This document shows positions 55,908 to 64,000 of a stretch of DNA of 64,000 nucleotides, piece by piece. Within the stretch, counting starts at the first letter, position 1. Each line of letters starts with the position of its first letter. This DNA is from Paracoccaceae bacterium (GTDB lineage: Bacteria; Pseudomonadota; Alphaproteobacteria; Rhodobacterales; Rhodobacteraceae): assembly GCA_014872875.1 (NCBI GenBank), contig WKFI01000005.1, forward strand, positions 310,001 through 374,000. Direction: 5' to 3'. The notes beneath the pieces are model-generated. The model had not been told where the DNA came from. It was given only the letters and a program-made list of their open reading frames with translations, and searched no databases. Position numbers and translations under genes: made by a program.

Positions 55908-57437
55908 ATGACACGTACTCGTTCCTCTCGCCGTCGCAGGACAACTGAAGCCCGCAGCCCTGATGCTCTGCGAGCCCCGTTCATTCAACGCAAGCTATCG
56001 ACATTCAATGTGCTCAGCGAAGCCGGGCTGGAACAGATCGAAGCCAATGCGGACACCATTCTGGCCGAGACGGGCATGGAATTTCAGGACGATCCCGAGA
56101 TCCTGAAGATCTTTGCCGATGCCGGTTGTGATGTGGACGGCACCCGCATCAGGTTTGCCCCGGGGTTCTGCCGAAAAACCATCACCGCAACAGCGCCTTC
56201 CCAGTTTACGCAGCATGCCCGAAACCCGGCCAACACTATCCAATTGGGCGGAGACGCCAGCGTTCTGTGCCCATCCTGGGGGCCACCCTTCGTGCACGAT
56301 CTGGACCGTGGTCGCCGCTATGCCTCGCACGAGGATTTCATCAATCTGGTCAAACTGCACCACAGCCTGCCCTGGCTGCATCATTCAGGCGGCGTGGTTT
56401 GCGAACCGGTGGATCTACCGGCCAACAAGCGCCATCTGGACATGCTCTACGGCCATATTCGCCATTCGGACAGGGCCTTCATGGGCGCCTTCATCGGGGC
56501 CGAACGTGCCGGGCACGCCATCGACATGGCAAGGATCGTGTTCGGCAAAGACTTTGTGGCGGAAAATCCTGTTCTCTACTGTGTTTCTAACACCAATGCG
56601 CCATTGGTGATGGACAGCCACATGTCCGGCGCCTTGAAAACCTATGCTCGGGCTGGGCAGCCGGTCGCGTGTACCCCTTGGGTGCTGACCGGTGCGATGT
56701 CTCCTGCAACCGTAGCTGGGACACTTGCACAGGTCTTGGCAGAAACCATGGCAGCGATGACCCTGACCCAGCTGGTCAATCCCGGTGCGCCCTGTTTGAT
56801 GGGCAGTTTTGCATCGACCATGTCGATGAAATCCGGTGCACCGACATTTGGGACGCCGGAAGCCGGGCTGATGGTGCTTGCCGCAGGTCAGCTGGCCCGC
56901 AGGCTGGGCGTGCCGCTGCACACTGTCGGGACACTCAGCTCCTCCAAACTGCCCGACGCACAAAGCCAGCAGGAAGCGGCCTGGGGATTGATGATGTCGA
57001 TGTTTGCGGGGGCCAACCTGATCAACCATGCCACCGGGTGGCTGGAAGGCGGGCTCGTCACCTCGTTCGAGAAGACAGTGCTGGATCATGACCTGTGCGG
57101 CAAGATCGGGCGGTTCTTCGATGGTATCGACATGAGCGAAAACGCTCAAGCGATGGAGGCCATTGCAACAACCGGCCCGGGGCAGCATTTCCTGGGCTCT
57201 GAACATACGCAGGCCAATTTCATGTCGGCCCTCTTCCGGCCCTGGACCCCGGATGACAACTCGTTCGAGCAATGGCACGCGGCAGGTGAATTGGATGCCG
57301 CGGCGCGGGCAAATGCTCTGTGGAAGGAAAGGTTGGCGAGCTATCAGGATCCCGGTCTGGACCCTGAAATCGACGCGGCTTTGCAGGACTACATCGCGCA
57401 ACGAAAGGCCGAAAAACCCGACAGGGATTATTTCTGA
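55908..57437 (+). CDS. Trimethylamine methyltransferase family (MttB-like) protein
   Basis: A 509-residue TIM-barrel protein of COG5598. Features include EQIEANADTILAETGMEFQD, LGGDASVLCPSWGPPFVHDL and QEAAWGLMMSMFAGANLINH, ending RKAEKPDRDYF. The frame is continuous, with no in-frame TAG, so it is a non-pyrrolysine member; such proteins demethylate quaternary amines such as glycine betaine in other bacteria. A cobalamin-binding corrinoid partner is not visible in the window. It is the first gene of the plus-strand operon, with two dehydrogenases following. Confidence 0.88.
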   Translation: MTRTRSSRRRRTTEARSPDALRAPFIQRKLSTFNVLSEAGLEQIEANADTILAETGMEFQDDPEILKIFADAGCDVDGTRIRFAPGFCRKTITATAPSQFTQHARNPANTIQLGGDASVLCPSWGPPFVHDLDRGRRYASHEDFINLVKLHHSLPWLHHSGGVVCEPVDLPANKRHLDMLYGHIRHSDRAFMGAFIGAERAGHAIDMARIVFGKDFVAENPVLYCVSNTNAPLVMDSHMSGALKTYARAGQPVACTPWVLTGAMSPATVAGTLAQVLAETMAAMTLTQLVNPGAPCLMGSFASTMSMKSGAPTFGTPEAGLMVLAAGQLARRLGVPLHTVGTLSSSKLPDAQSQQEAAWGLMMSMFAGANLINHATGWLEGGLVTSFEKTVLDHDLCGKIGRFFDGIDMSENAQAMEAIATTGPGQHFLGSEHTQANFMSALFRPWTPDDNSFEQWHAAGELDAAARANALWKERLASYQDPGLDPEIDAALQDYIAQRKAEKPDRDYF

Positions 57438-58174
57438 TGTGCCTGCGTTTCAGCAATTTCACGCATCTGCGCGTAAAACGGAAGATGGTGCTGCGCGTGA
57501 TCGGTGAAGGGCGCGCCCAGCGCATCCAATTCAGCCCGAGAATCCGTGACCTCGGGCGCCTTGATCGCGCCGCTGTTCAGAACTTCAGCATGCCAGCTTT
57601 GAACCGATTGCCAGCCTTCGGGAACGGCGTTGTCCCAGGTGAACGCGTGCTCCAGATACTCAAGCCCGACATGAGCCCAGTAACGACGCAAAGTGGTTTG
57701 CGGATCGCGGCGCAGCTGATCCGAAGTGATCACCAGCGGATCATGTCCCAACCCGACCAATGCGGAATAGAGCGCGTGCTGAGCTTCGTGGCCCAGCTCC
57801 AACCGTGTAAACTCCGCGTCCTTTTTGGCATAGGACAGCGCCGCTTCGACCGGGTCGCGCAGCAGGAACGCATGGCTCATCTGCTTCGCAAATTCCGGGT
57901 CGCGCGGGAGAGACACAGCCACATAATAGGCCATGTCCTTGAAAAACACCGGGCCTGTCCGGGCCGTGTTCAAAATCATTTCCCGGATCCCGTCATAGGT
58001 CGTGGGATGTCCCGGCTCGGGCTTGAACCCCGGAAACAGCCGATCCTTGGTCGTCAGGTAATGATGATACATGAAAGGCTCATGCAGCACGGAAAGATCG
58101 CCCCGTTCGCGCATGATACGTTCAAAAGCGGTCGAGACCGAGCGGGGGTGGCACCACAAAGCATGTATATTCAT
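57428..58174 (-). CDS. Sulfotransferase family protein
   Basis: A 248-residue protein starting MNIHALWCHPRSVSTAFERI, where HPRSVSTA is the phosphosulfate-binding loop, with MSHAFLLRDPVEAALSYAKK as the second nucleotide motif. It is on the strand opposite to its neighbours, overlapping the mttB-like 3' end by ten bases and divergent from the first dehydrogenase gene. This interrupts the methylamine operon, so its own promoter must lie within 48 bases of the next gene. Acceptor unknown. Confidence 0.82.
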   Translation of the reverse strand: MNIHALWCHPRSVSTAFERIMRERGDLSVLHEPFMYHHYLTTKDRLFPGFKPEPGHPTTYDGIREMILNTARTGPVFFKDMAYYVAVSLPRDPEFAKQMSHAFLLRDPVEAALSYAKKDAEFTRLELGHEAQHALYSALVGLGHDPLVITSDQLRRDPQTTLRRYWAHVGLEYLEHAFTWDNAVPEGWQSVQSWHAEVLNSGAIKAPEVTDSRAELDALGAPFTDHAQHHLPFYAQMREIAETQAHQK

Positions 58175-58221
58175 GCCCCCACCCTAAGGACGCCGCGCCT
58201 TTTTCGTCAATGGAGTGTTGC

Positions 58222-60615
58222 ATGAGCCGCATTGTTATCATCGGCGGTGGCGCCATCGGTCTGAGCCTCGCCTACCATCTGGCCAAACGCGGGGCAGATG
58301 ACGTGAGCGTGCTGGAGCGCAACCAGCTGACATCAGGCACGTCCTGGCATGCAGCAGGGATCGTGGGACCGCTGCGCGCAACTCCGAACATGACCCGGCT
58401 GGCCATGGCCGCGCTGGAGGTTTTTCCCGAACTGGAGGCTGAAACCGGCCTCTCCACAGGGTACCGGCAAACCGAAGGCTATTGGCTGGCCCGCGTGCCG
58501 GAACGGTTGGACGAACTGAGACGGATTGCCGATCTGGGGCAGACACTGGGCCTGACACCCCGCTTGGTCGAGGCTGCTGAAGTCCCGCTGCCCTTGCTGG
58601 ATGTAAGCGACTATGTCGGCGCTTTGTTTGTCCCCGAAGACGGCAATGTAAATCCAGTCGATCTGTGCATGGCTTATGCCAAGGGTGCACGCGATCGTGG
58701 CGTGACCATTCACGAAAACTGCGGTGTGCAGAAGCTGCGCCAAACCAACGGCCGCATCACGGGTGTGATCCTGCCTGATGGGACGGAATTGGACGCCGAC
58801 CAAGTGGTTATCGCGACCGGGGCCTGGTCGCGCGAACTGGCCGCGACTGCAGGTGTGGCACTGCCTTTGCAGGCTGTCGAACACATGTATGTGGTTACCG
58901 AAGTCATCCCGGATCTGCCCAACCCGTTTCCGGTGGTCAGAGACCTGGACCGCGGGATCTATATCAAGGGCGACGCCGGCAAACTGGTCATCGGCGGCTT
59001 TGAACCTAATGCCAAATGCTGGGACGCCTATGGCCCCGAAGGCGACCGGCCCTTCCTTGAAATGGCCGAGGACTGGGACCAGTTCGCGCCCTTCATGGAG
59101 GCCGCGCTGGAGCTGTGCCCCAGCCTGGAACATGTTGGTATCCAGCATTTCATGAACGGCCCCGAAAGCTTCACAGCCGACACCCGGCCGCTGGTAGGTG
59201 AAACCCGGGTCGATGGGCTTTTTGTGGCGGCTGGAATGAATTCAGTGGGCGTGATGTCCTCGGCCGGGATCGGCCGCGTACTGGCGGATTGGATGCTGGA
59301 TGGCCATCCACCCATGGACATGTGGGAAGTGGATGTGGCCCGCATCGATCCGACCACGGCCGCGCCGCATCACATGGCCGCCCGTATGGAGGAAGCGGTT
59401 GCCGACCTCTTTGCCCTGCATTGGCCCTATAAACAGCCAAAGGCCGGACGTGGCTTGCGAAAGTCCGCTTTGCATGACCATTGGACCGCCCAAGGTGCAC
59501 ATTTTGGCGTGACCGCAGGATGGGAGCGCGGCCTGTACTTTGGCCCGGAGCAACCTTACTCGATTGGAGATCAAGGCTGGTGGCCGCTGGCACAGGCCGA
59601 AGCCGCGACCATGGATCAGGGTGCCGTCCTGCTGGATCTGGCACCGATGACCAAGCTGTGCCTGATCGGCGATCAGGTCTATGAGGCGCTCAATCACCTG
59701 TCCTGCCGCCGCCTTGGCCCGGACGAGCATGTCCGATATGCACCGTTTCTGAACGAACGCGGCGGGATCGAGATTGACGCCACGGTTCAATGCTACGCCC
59801 CCAATGGAGCGCGGATTACCAGCCCCGCAGCCACCCGACACCGCGACATGGCCTGGCTCCGTCGCCAGTTGCGCGGCTTTGACGTCACCCTGCGGGACCA
59901 GACAGAAGACTTCGCGATCCTGGGGCTCATGGGTGGCGGTGCGCGTAAGATGATGGAACAGCTTGCCGGGCAGGATTTGGGCGATTTTGATCTGGGGCAG
60001 CTGCGAAAGCTGAAGCTGGGCGGCAGCCCAGTCTGGGTCCAGCGGCTGAGCTTTGTCGGCGAGTACGGCTATGAGATATGGCTGCCCACAACCACTCCAC
60101 ACGGGCCCAGTGACATACCGGGTACCATCTTCGATGCCCTGATCAAACAAGGCGCGCGCCCAATGGGGCTCTACGCTCTGGACGGCTGCCGGTTGGAAAA
60201 AGGGTTTCACCACTGGGGGCACGAGCTGGGCCCTGAGATCACCCCTTTGGAGGCCGGGCTGGGCTTCACCATCGACTGGTCCAAGGACTTTACCGGCAAG
60301 GCCGCGCTGGAACAGCAAAAGGCCCAAGGCGTCACTCAGCGTGCGGTCCTGCTGCAGGTTCAGGGCTCCCCGCTGCTGTTGCATGACGAACCGGTATACG
60401 AGGATGGCACCCATGTGGGCTTCACCACTTCTGGCGGGCGCGGGCCACGAACCGGGCTGGACCTTTGCTTTGCCATGGTCCGGGTTCAGCCGGGCGAAAC
60501 GTCGGCCCAAACCTGCGGTCGAAACTTCACACTCCGGATCGCAGGACAGGAGTATCCGGCGCAGGCTCTGCGCCGCCCCCCCTTCGATCCTACAGGCGAA
60601 AGGATGCGCGGATGA
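58222..60615 (+). CDS. FAD/GcvT fusion dehydrogenase (dimethylglycine/sarcosine dehydrogenase-like)
   Basis: A 797-residue fusion. N-terminal DAO-type FAD domain (IVIIGGGAIGLSLAYHLAKR) with the covalent-flavin His in SGTSWHAAGIVGPL; an FAO_M-type middle domain (about 380-430); then a GcvT folate-binding domain and its C-terminal barrel (GARKMMEQLAGQDLGDFDLG, GLYALDGCRLEKGFHHWGHE). Such enzymes oxidise N-methyl groups and hand formaldehyde to tetrahydrofolate. ATG 58222 was chosen over 58210 because it starts at MSRIVIIGGG. Its stop overlaps the next gene as ATGA. Confidence 0.92.
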   Translation: MSRIVIIGGGAIGLSLAYHLAKRGADDVSVLERNQLTSGTSWHAAGIVGPLRATPNMTRLAMAALEVFPELEAETGLSTGYRQTEGYWLARVPERLDELRRIADLGQTLGLTPRLVEAAEVPLPLLDVSDYVGALFVPEDGNVNPVDLCMAYAKGARDRGVTIHENCGVQKLRQTNGRITGVILPDGTELDADQVVIATGAWSRELAATAGVALPLQAVEHMYVVTEVIPDLPNPFPVVRDLDRGIYIKGDAGKLVIGGFEPNAKCWDAYGPEGDRPFLEMAEDWDQFAPFMEAALELCPSLEHVGIQHFMNGPESFTADTRPLVGETRVDGLFVAAGMNSVGVMSSAGIGRVLADWMLDGHPPMDMWEVDVARIDPTTAAPHHMAARMEEAVADLFALHWPYKQPKAGRGLRKSALHDHWTAQGAHFGVTAGWERGLYFGPEQPYSIGDQGWWPLAQAEAATMDQGAVLLDLAPMTKLCLIGDQVYEALNHLSCRRLGPDEHVRYAPFLNERGGIEIDATVQCYAPNGARITSPAATRHRDMAWLRRQLRGFDVTLRDQTEDFAILGLMGGGARKMMEQLAGQDLGDFDLGQLRKLKLGGSPVWVQRLSFVGEYGYEIWLPTTTPHGPSDIPGTIFDALIKQGARPMGLYALDGCRLEKGFHHWGHELGPEITPLEAGLGFTIDWSKDFTGKAALEQQKAQGVTQRAVLLQVQGSPLLLHDEPVYEDGTHVGFTTSGGRGPRTGLDLCFAMVRVQPGETSAQTCGRNFTLRIAGQEYPAQALRRPPFDPTGERMRG

Positions 60616-62990
60616 CCAAAGCGCAAGTCACAATCATTGGCGGCGGGGCCATGGGGGTTTCGTTGCTGTACCATCTGGTCAAGGCCGGCTGGTCGGATGT
60701 TCTGCTGGTGGAAAAGAACGACCTGACCCATGGGTCAACCTGGCATGCGGCCGGGCTGTGTACCCATTTCGCGCACAACCCCACGATCCAGGAACTGCGC
60801 GCCACCTCGGTCAGGCTCTATCGTGATATTCTGCCCCAGGAAACCGGGCGGGATTGCGGGTTCCACCGTTCTGGCGCGATGCGCATCACCCGCAACCCGG
60901 ACCGTATGGACGAATTTCGCCACGTGGCAGGCTTGTCGGAATTTACCGGCTATCCGCTGGAAATCCTGACGCCCGACCGCATCGCCGAACTGTTCCCGCT
61001 GGCTAAGCTTGAGGGGTTGATCGGCGGCATCTATGAACCGGATGACGGTCATGTGGACCCGACGCTTGCCACCCATGCCATGGCCGAAGTCGCACGGCGT
61101 GGCGGCGCGCGCATCCTGCGCAATTGTGCGGTAACCGCAATCGAACGCCAAGCCGATCACTGGCGGATCGTGTCCGAGAAAGAAACCATCGAGACCGTAC
61201 ACGTTGTCAACGCCGCCGGAACATGGGGCTGGGAAATAGGCCACATGATGGGGCTCAACATCCCCTCGGTACCGGTACTGCACCAGTATCTTGTAACCGA
61301 TACGGTGGGCGCGGTTCAGGACAGGGTCACGCAGGGCCTGCCCGAGCTTCCGATCATCCGCGACCCGGAAGAAAGCTGGTACGTCCGCCAGGAACGCGAC
61401 GGGCTGATCCTGGGACCGTACGAGAAAGACGCCAAGGTCTGGTCGGTGGATGGTGTTCCGCCCGAATTCGGCGCCGATCTGATGCCGCCGGATCTGGACA
61501 GCGTCGAGCACATTATCACCGCGGCCATGGCACGCATTCCCGCGCTGGAGACCAGCGGTGTCAAATCGGTGATCAATGGTCCCATCACCTTTACGCCTGA
61601 CGCAAACCCGCTGATCGGTCCCGCACACGGGTTGCCCAACGCATGGTTGCTGACCGGATCGTCCATGGGCGTGATGGAAGGCGGAGGCGCGGGTTGTTTC
61701 CTGGCTCATTGGATGACCCATGGCGCGCCGCCAATGGATGCGCTTGCAGTAGACAGTCGCCGCTTTGGCTCCTGGGCGGATCGCGACTATCGCGTTTCCA
61801 AGGCCATCGAGTGTTTCGGCCTGCAATTCGGCGTCCATTACCCGCATGAGGAGCGTCCCGCCGGGCGCGGCCTGCGTCTGTCCCCGCTTCATGATCTGAT
61901 GGTTGAACGCGGCGCAGTCATGGGCGCAGCCTATGGCTGGGAACGACCGAACTGGTTCTCGGGCACGCCCGATGCCGTGGCCGACGAAACCTTCCGCCGG
62001 GCCAACTGGTTCGAACCGGTGGCCGCCGAGGTAGATACCGCGACCAATCGCGTTGCCATGGCCGATCTGTCGGTATTTTCCAAGTTCGACGTCACCGGAC
62101 CCGACGTAGCCACCTTCCTCGAAGCGCTTGGAGCCAACCGGGCGGTGGCACCTGGCCGCATCGGTCTGACCCATGCGTTGACCCCTGCGGGCGGGGTGCT
62201 GTCGGAATTCACCGTGACACGCCTGACGCACGATCACGTCTATCTCACCAGCGCCGCCGCAGCCGAGCAGATCGACCATGACCTGCTCACCAGTTTGGCC
62301 GCAGACTTTGACGTGACCGTTCGGAACGTCTGCGAAGAATTCGCCGTCATCGGCGTCATGGGGCCTGAATCAACCAAGGTTCTGACCGAACTTACCGACA
62401 TGCCCTGGCTCACCGCACGGGAAACGCAGATCGAAGGTGTTGCGGTGCGCGCATTGCGGGTGTCCTATCTTGGCGAATGTGGGTGGGAGTTGCATGTACC
62501 CCGTGCCGGTGCCGCATCGCTATTCCTGGCTCTTGAAGCACGCGCCAAACCCCACGGGCTTGGATTCTATGGCGCTTATGCCGCCAATTCCATGCGCCTG
62601 GAAAAGGGATATCGCGGTTGGGGCAGTGACCTGACCACCGAACGCAGCCCACTGGAAGCGGGGCTGACCCCGTTTGTTCGCAAGGAAAGACGCACGGCAC
62701 TGGCCCGCGACAATGCCTGGGACATGGTGCTGCTCGAAATCGAAAGCGGAGAAGTCGATCCCTTCTACGCTCATACGATCTGGAAAGATGGCGCGCCTGT
62801 GGGAATTGCCACCTCGGGCGCATTTGGACACCGCACCGGCAAGGTGCTGGCCTTGGCTTATCTGCGCGACCCTGCGGCGCGCGACGGGCTGACGATCTCG
62901 ATCCTTGGGCAGCATCGCGCCGCGACGATTCTGCCACACGCCCCCTTTGACCCTGACAACACTCGCTTGAAAGCCGGAGTCTCCACATGA
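60612..62990 (+). CDS. FAD/GcvT fusion dehydrogenase, paralogue
   Basis: A 792-residue protein with the same architecture as its upstream neighbour: VTIIGGGAMGVSLLYHLVKA, covalent-flavin His in THGSTWHAAGLCTHF, middle domain, and GcvT domains (FDVTGPDVATFLEALGANRA, YAANSMRLEKGYRGWGSDLT). ATGA overlaps link it to both neighbours, so the three are one translational unit. Having two non-identical copies suggests successive demethylation steps, for example dimethylglycine then sarcosine (inference). Confidence 0.92.
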   Translation: MTKAQVTIIGGGAMGVSLLYHLVKAGWSDVLLVEKNDLTHGSTWHAAGLCTHFAHNPTIQELRATSVRLYRDILPQETGRDCGFHRSGAMRITRNPDRMDEFRHVAGLSEFTGYPLEILTPDRIAELFPLAKLEGLIGGIYEPDDGHVDPTLATHAMAEVARRGGARILRNCAVTAIERQADHWRIVSEKETIETVHVVNAAGTWGWEIGHMMGLNIPSVPVLHQYLVTDTVGAVQDRVTQGLPELPIIRDPEESWYVRQERDGLILGPYEKDAKVWSVDGVPPEFGADLMPPDLDSVEHIITAAMARIPALETSGVKSVINGPITFTPDANPLIGPAHGLPNAWLLTGSSMGVMEGGGAGCFLAHWMTHGAPPMDALAVDSRRFGSWADRDYRVSKAIECFGLQFGVHYPHEERPAGRGLRLSPLHDLMVERGAVMGAAYGWERPNWFSGTPDAVADETFRRANWFEPVAAEVDTATNRVAMADLSVFSKFDVTGPDVATFLEALGANRAVAPGRIGLTHALTPAGGVLSEFTVTRLTHDHVYLTSAAAAEQIDHDLLTSLAADFDVTVRNVCEEFAVIGVMGPESTKVLTELTDMPWLTARETQIEGVAVRALRVSYLGECGWELHVPRAGAASLFLALEARAKPHGLGFYGAYAANSMRLEKGYRGWGSDLTTERSPLEAGLTPFVRKERRTALARDNAWDMVLLEIESGEVDPFYAHTIWKDGAPVGIATSGAFGHRTGKVLALAYLRDPAARDGLTISILGQHRAATILPHAPFDPDNTRLKAGVST

Positions 62991-64000
62991 CCGACCACCC
63001 CCTGCACACCGATTGGAACTTTTCCAATACCGCCGCTCGGCGGGACCAGTTCTATGCCGCCTCGCTGACCCGGTTCACCCCCTTTCGCGAACCTATCGTA
63101 TTCAAGAAAGGTCAGGGCCAGTATTTGTGGGATACCGACGGACGCAAATACACCGACCTTCTGGGCATGAATGTTTGCATCTCGGTCGGCCATTCGCACC
63201 CGCGCGTGGTCGCCGCCGCCACCGCGCAGGCGCAAGAGCTGACCCATTGCACTACCATGTTCTATCACCCCACCCCTGCACATCTGGCCGAAGAACTGGC
63301 GGCCACCATGCCAAAAGGTCATGACTGGGTTGTGCATCTGACCAATTCAGGCTCCGAAGCGATTGACCTGGCGATGACTATGGCACGCACCTATACCGGA
63401 AATCTCGACCTGCTGGCTCTGCGCACCGCCTATCACGGACCGACAGCGGCAGCACAGTCGATCACCGGGATCTCGGGATGGCGCCACCCGGGCATGCCGG
63501 GCAACGTGGCCTTCGTGCCGGAACCGAACCAGTATCGCGGAATCTTTGGTCCCGGCACTCAGCCTTACCTGGAAGAGATTGACCGCACCATTGCCACCGC
63601 GACCTCGGGCCAGGTTGCAGGTATCTTTGTGGAAAGCGTGCAAGGCTATGGCGGCATTATCGAAATGCCCCCTGGCTACATGTCCGGTGCCGCAGAACGT
63701 GTGCGAGCCGCAGGCGGGCTCTACATCGCGGACGAGGTTCAGTCAGGCTTTGGCCGCACCGGTGCGCATTTCTGGGGCTTCGAAGCCGATGGCGTCGTCC
63801 CTGACATTATTGTCATGGCCAAGGGGCTGGGCAACGGGTTTCCCATCGGGGCCGTCGTGGCCAAGAAGCATATTGCTGAGCCGATGGCGGAGAAGTTCAT
63901 GTTCCACACCTATGGTGCAAACCCGACTTCGGCCGCAGCTGCCCGCGCTGTACTGGCTGCGATGCGCGATGAAGGGCTGCAGGAAAACGCGCGGCACGTG
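62987..64000 (+). CDS. Class III PLP aminotransferase, 3' end outside window
   Basis: The first 338 codons are present. The protein opens MTDHPLHTDWNFSNTAARRD and contains the class III PLP signature YIADEVQSGFGRTGAHFWGF with the catalytic Lys in VMAKGLGNGFPIGAVV. The type resembles alanine-glyoxylate aminotransferase 2 and beta-aminoisobutyrate enzymes. Its ATG overlaps the upstream dehydrogenase stop codon. In this operon it may process the glycine or other amine released by demethylation. The C-terminus and terminator are not visible. Confidence 0.88.
   Translation, partial: MTDHPLHTDWNFSNTAARRDQFYAASLTRFTPFREPIVFKKGQGQYLWDTDGRKYTDLLGMNVCISVGHSHPRVVAAATAQAQELTHCTTMFYHPTPAHLAEELAATMPKGHDWVVHLTNSGSEAIDLAMTMARTYTGNLDLLALRTAYHGPTAAAQSITGISGWRHPGMPGNVAFVPEPNQYRGIFGPGTQPYLEEIDRTIATATSGQVAGIFVESVQGYGGIIEMPPGYMSGAAERVRAAGGLYIADEVQSGFGRTGAHFWGFEADGVVPDIIVMAKGLGNGFPIGAVVAKKHIAEPMAEKFMFHTYGANPTSAAAARAVLAAMRDEGLQENARHV

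Noticed and set aside
55908-57437. Pyrrolysine-containing MttB
   Set aside because: No in-frame TAG codon in 509 codons; the protein belongs to the non-pyrrolysine branch.

Overview
The window looks like chromosomal DNA from a marine alphaproteobacterium of the Rhodobacteraceae (Roseobacter group). The evidence is a C4-type 5-aminolevulinate synthase closely resembling Rhodobacter HemA, two TRAP transporter operons, a bpt-type leucyltransferase beside an RDD protein, a rodZ-ispG pair, tRNA-Asp genes with encoded CCA, and a methylated-amine degradation operon built from DMGDH/GcvT fusions. No replication origin, CRISPR array, phage or complete insertion sequence was seen.

Layout. 1-2945: RDD protein fragment, bpt, a VOC protein and a DUF2855 protein. 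3005-9888: a TRAP operon with unusually large membrane subunits, diverging from a Cache-domain histidine kinase and its NarL-type regulator; the shared promoter region carries a repeated CGTAACG motif. 9907-14440: a VOC protein, a BesD/HalD-like iron/2-oxoglutarate oxygenase, and ilvB-ilvH preceded by a clear branched-chain attenuator. 14678-19178: XRE regulator, Rieske oxygenase, DUF2189 protein, amidase. 19334-25741: a group of RTX (calcium-binding nonapeptide repeat) genes, only one of which is intact; prfB lies among them. 25826-37804: envelope and housekeeping genes (PBP1A, phosphoesterase, AmiC, aminotransferase, M48 protease, DsbA-like protein, IspG, RodZ, HemA with an FNR-type box upstream). 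38205-46041: M20 peptidase, glycosyltransferase, sulfotransferase-like gene, two identical tRNA-Asp genes, an exported protein, a decayed P-loop gene and a second TRAP operon.

47585-54433 is the most interesting part. It holds a diverged YcaO-domain protein translationally coupled to a SARP/BTAD-type regulator, a divergent operon of three genes (a Cys-cluster protein, a previously easily missed 49-aa ORF, and a 208-aa protein), and a convergent pair of an animal-type haem peroxidase and a 124-aa protein ending in a C-x9-C tail. Three CGTGA repeats spaced 11-12 bp lie between the divergent operons, which is the kind of site SARP regulators bind. I know of no described pathway with this gene set. 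A peptide-modification (RiPP-like) pathway is my leading hypothesis, but it is inference.

54860-64000: a LysR regulator diverges from an MttB-family methyltransferase gene, followed by two tandem FAD/GcvT fusion dehydrogenases and a class III aminotransferase (cut by the window end) joined by ATGA overlaps. This suggests stepwise catabolism of N-methylated amines feeding tetrahydrofolate-bound one-carbon units.
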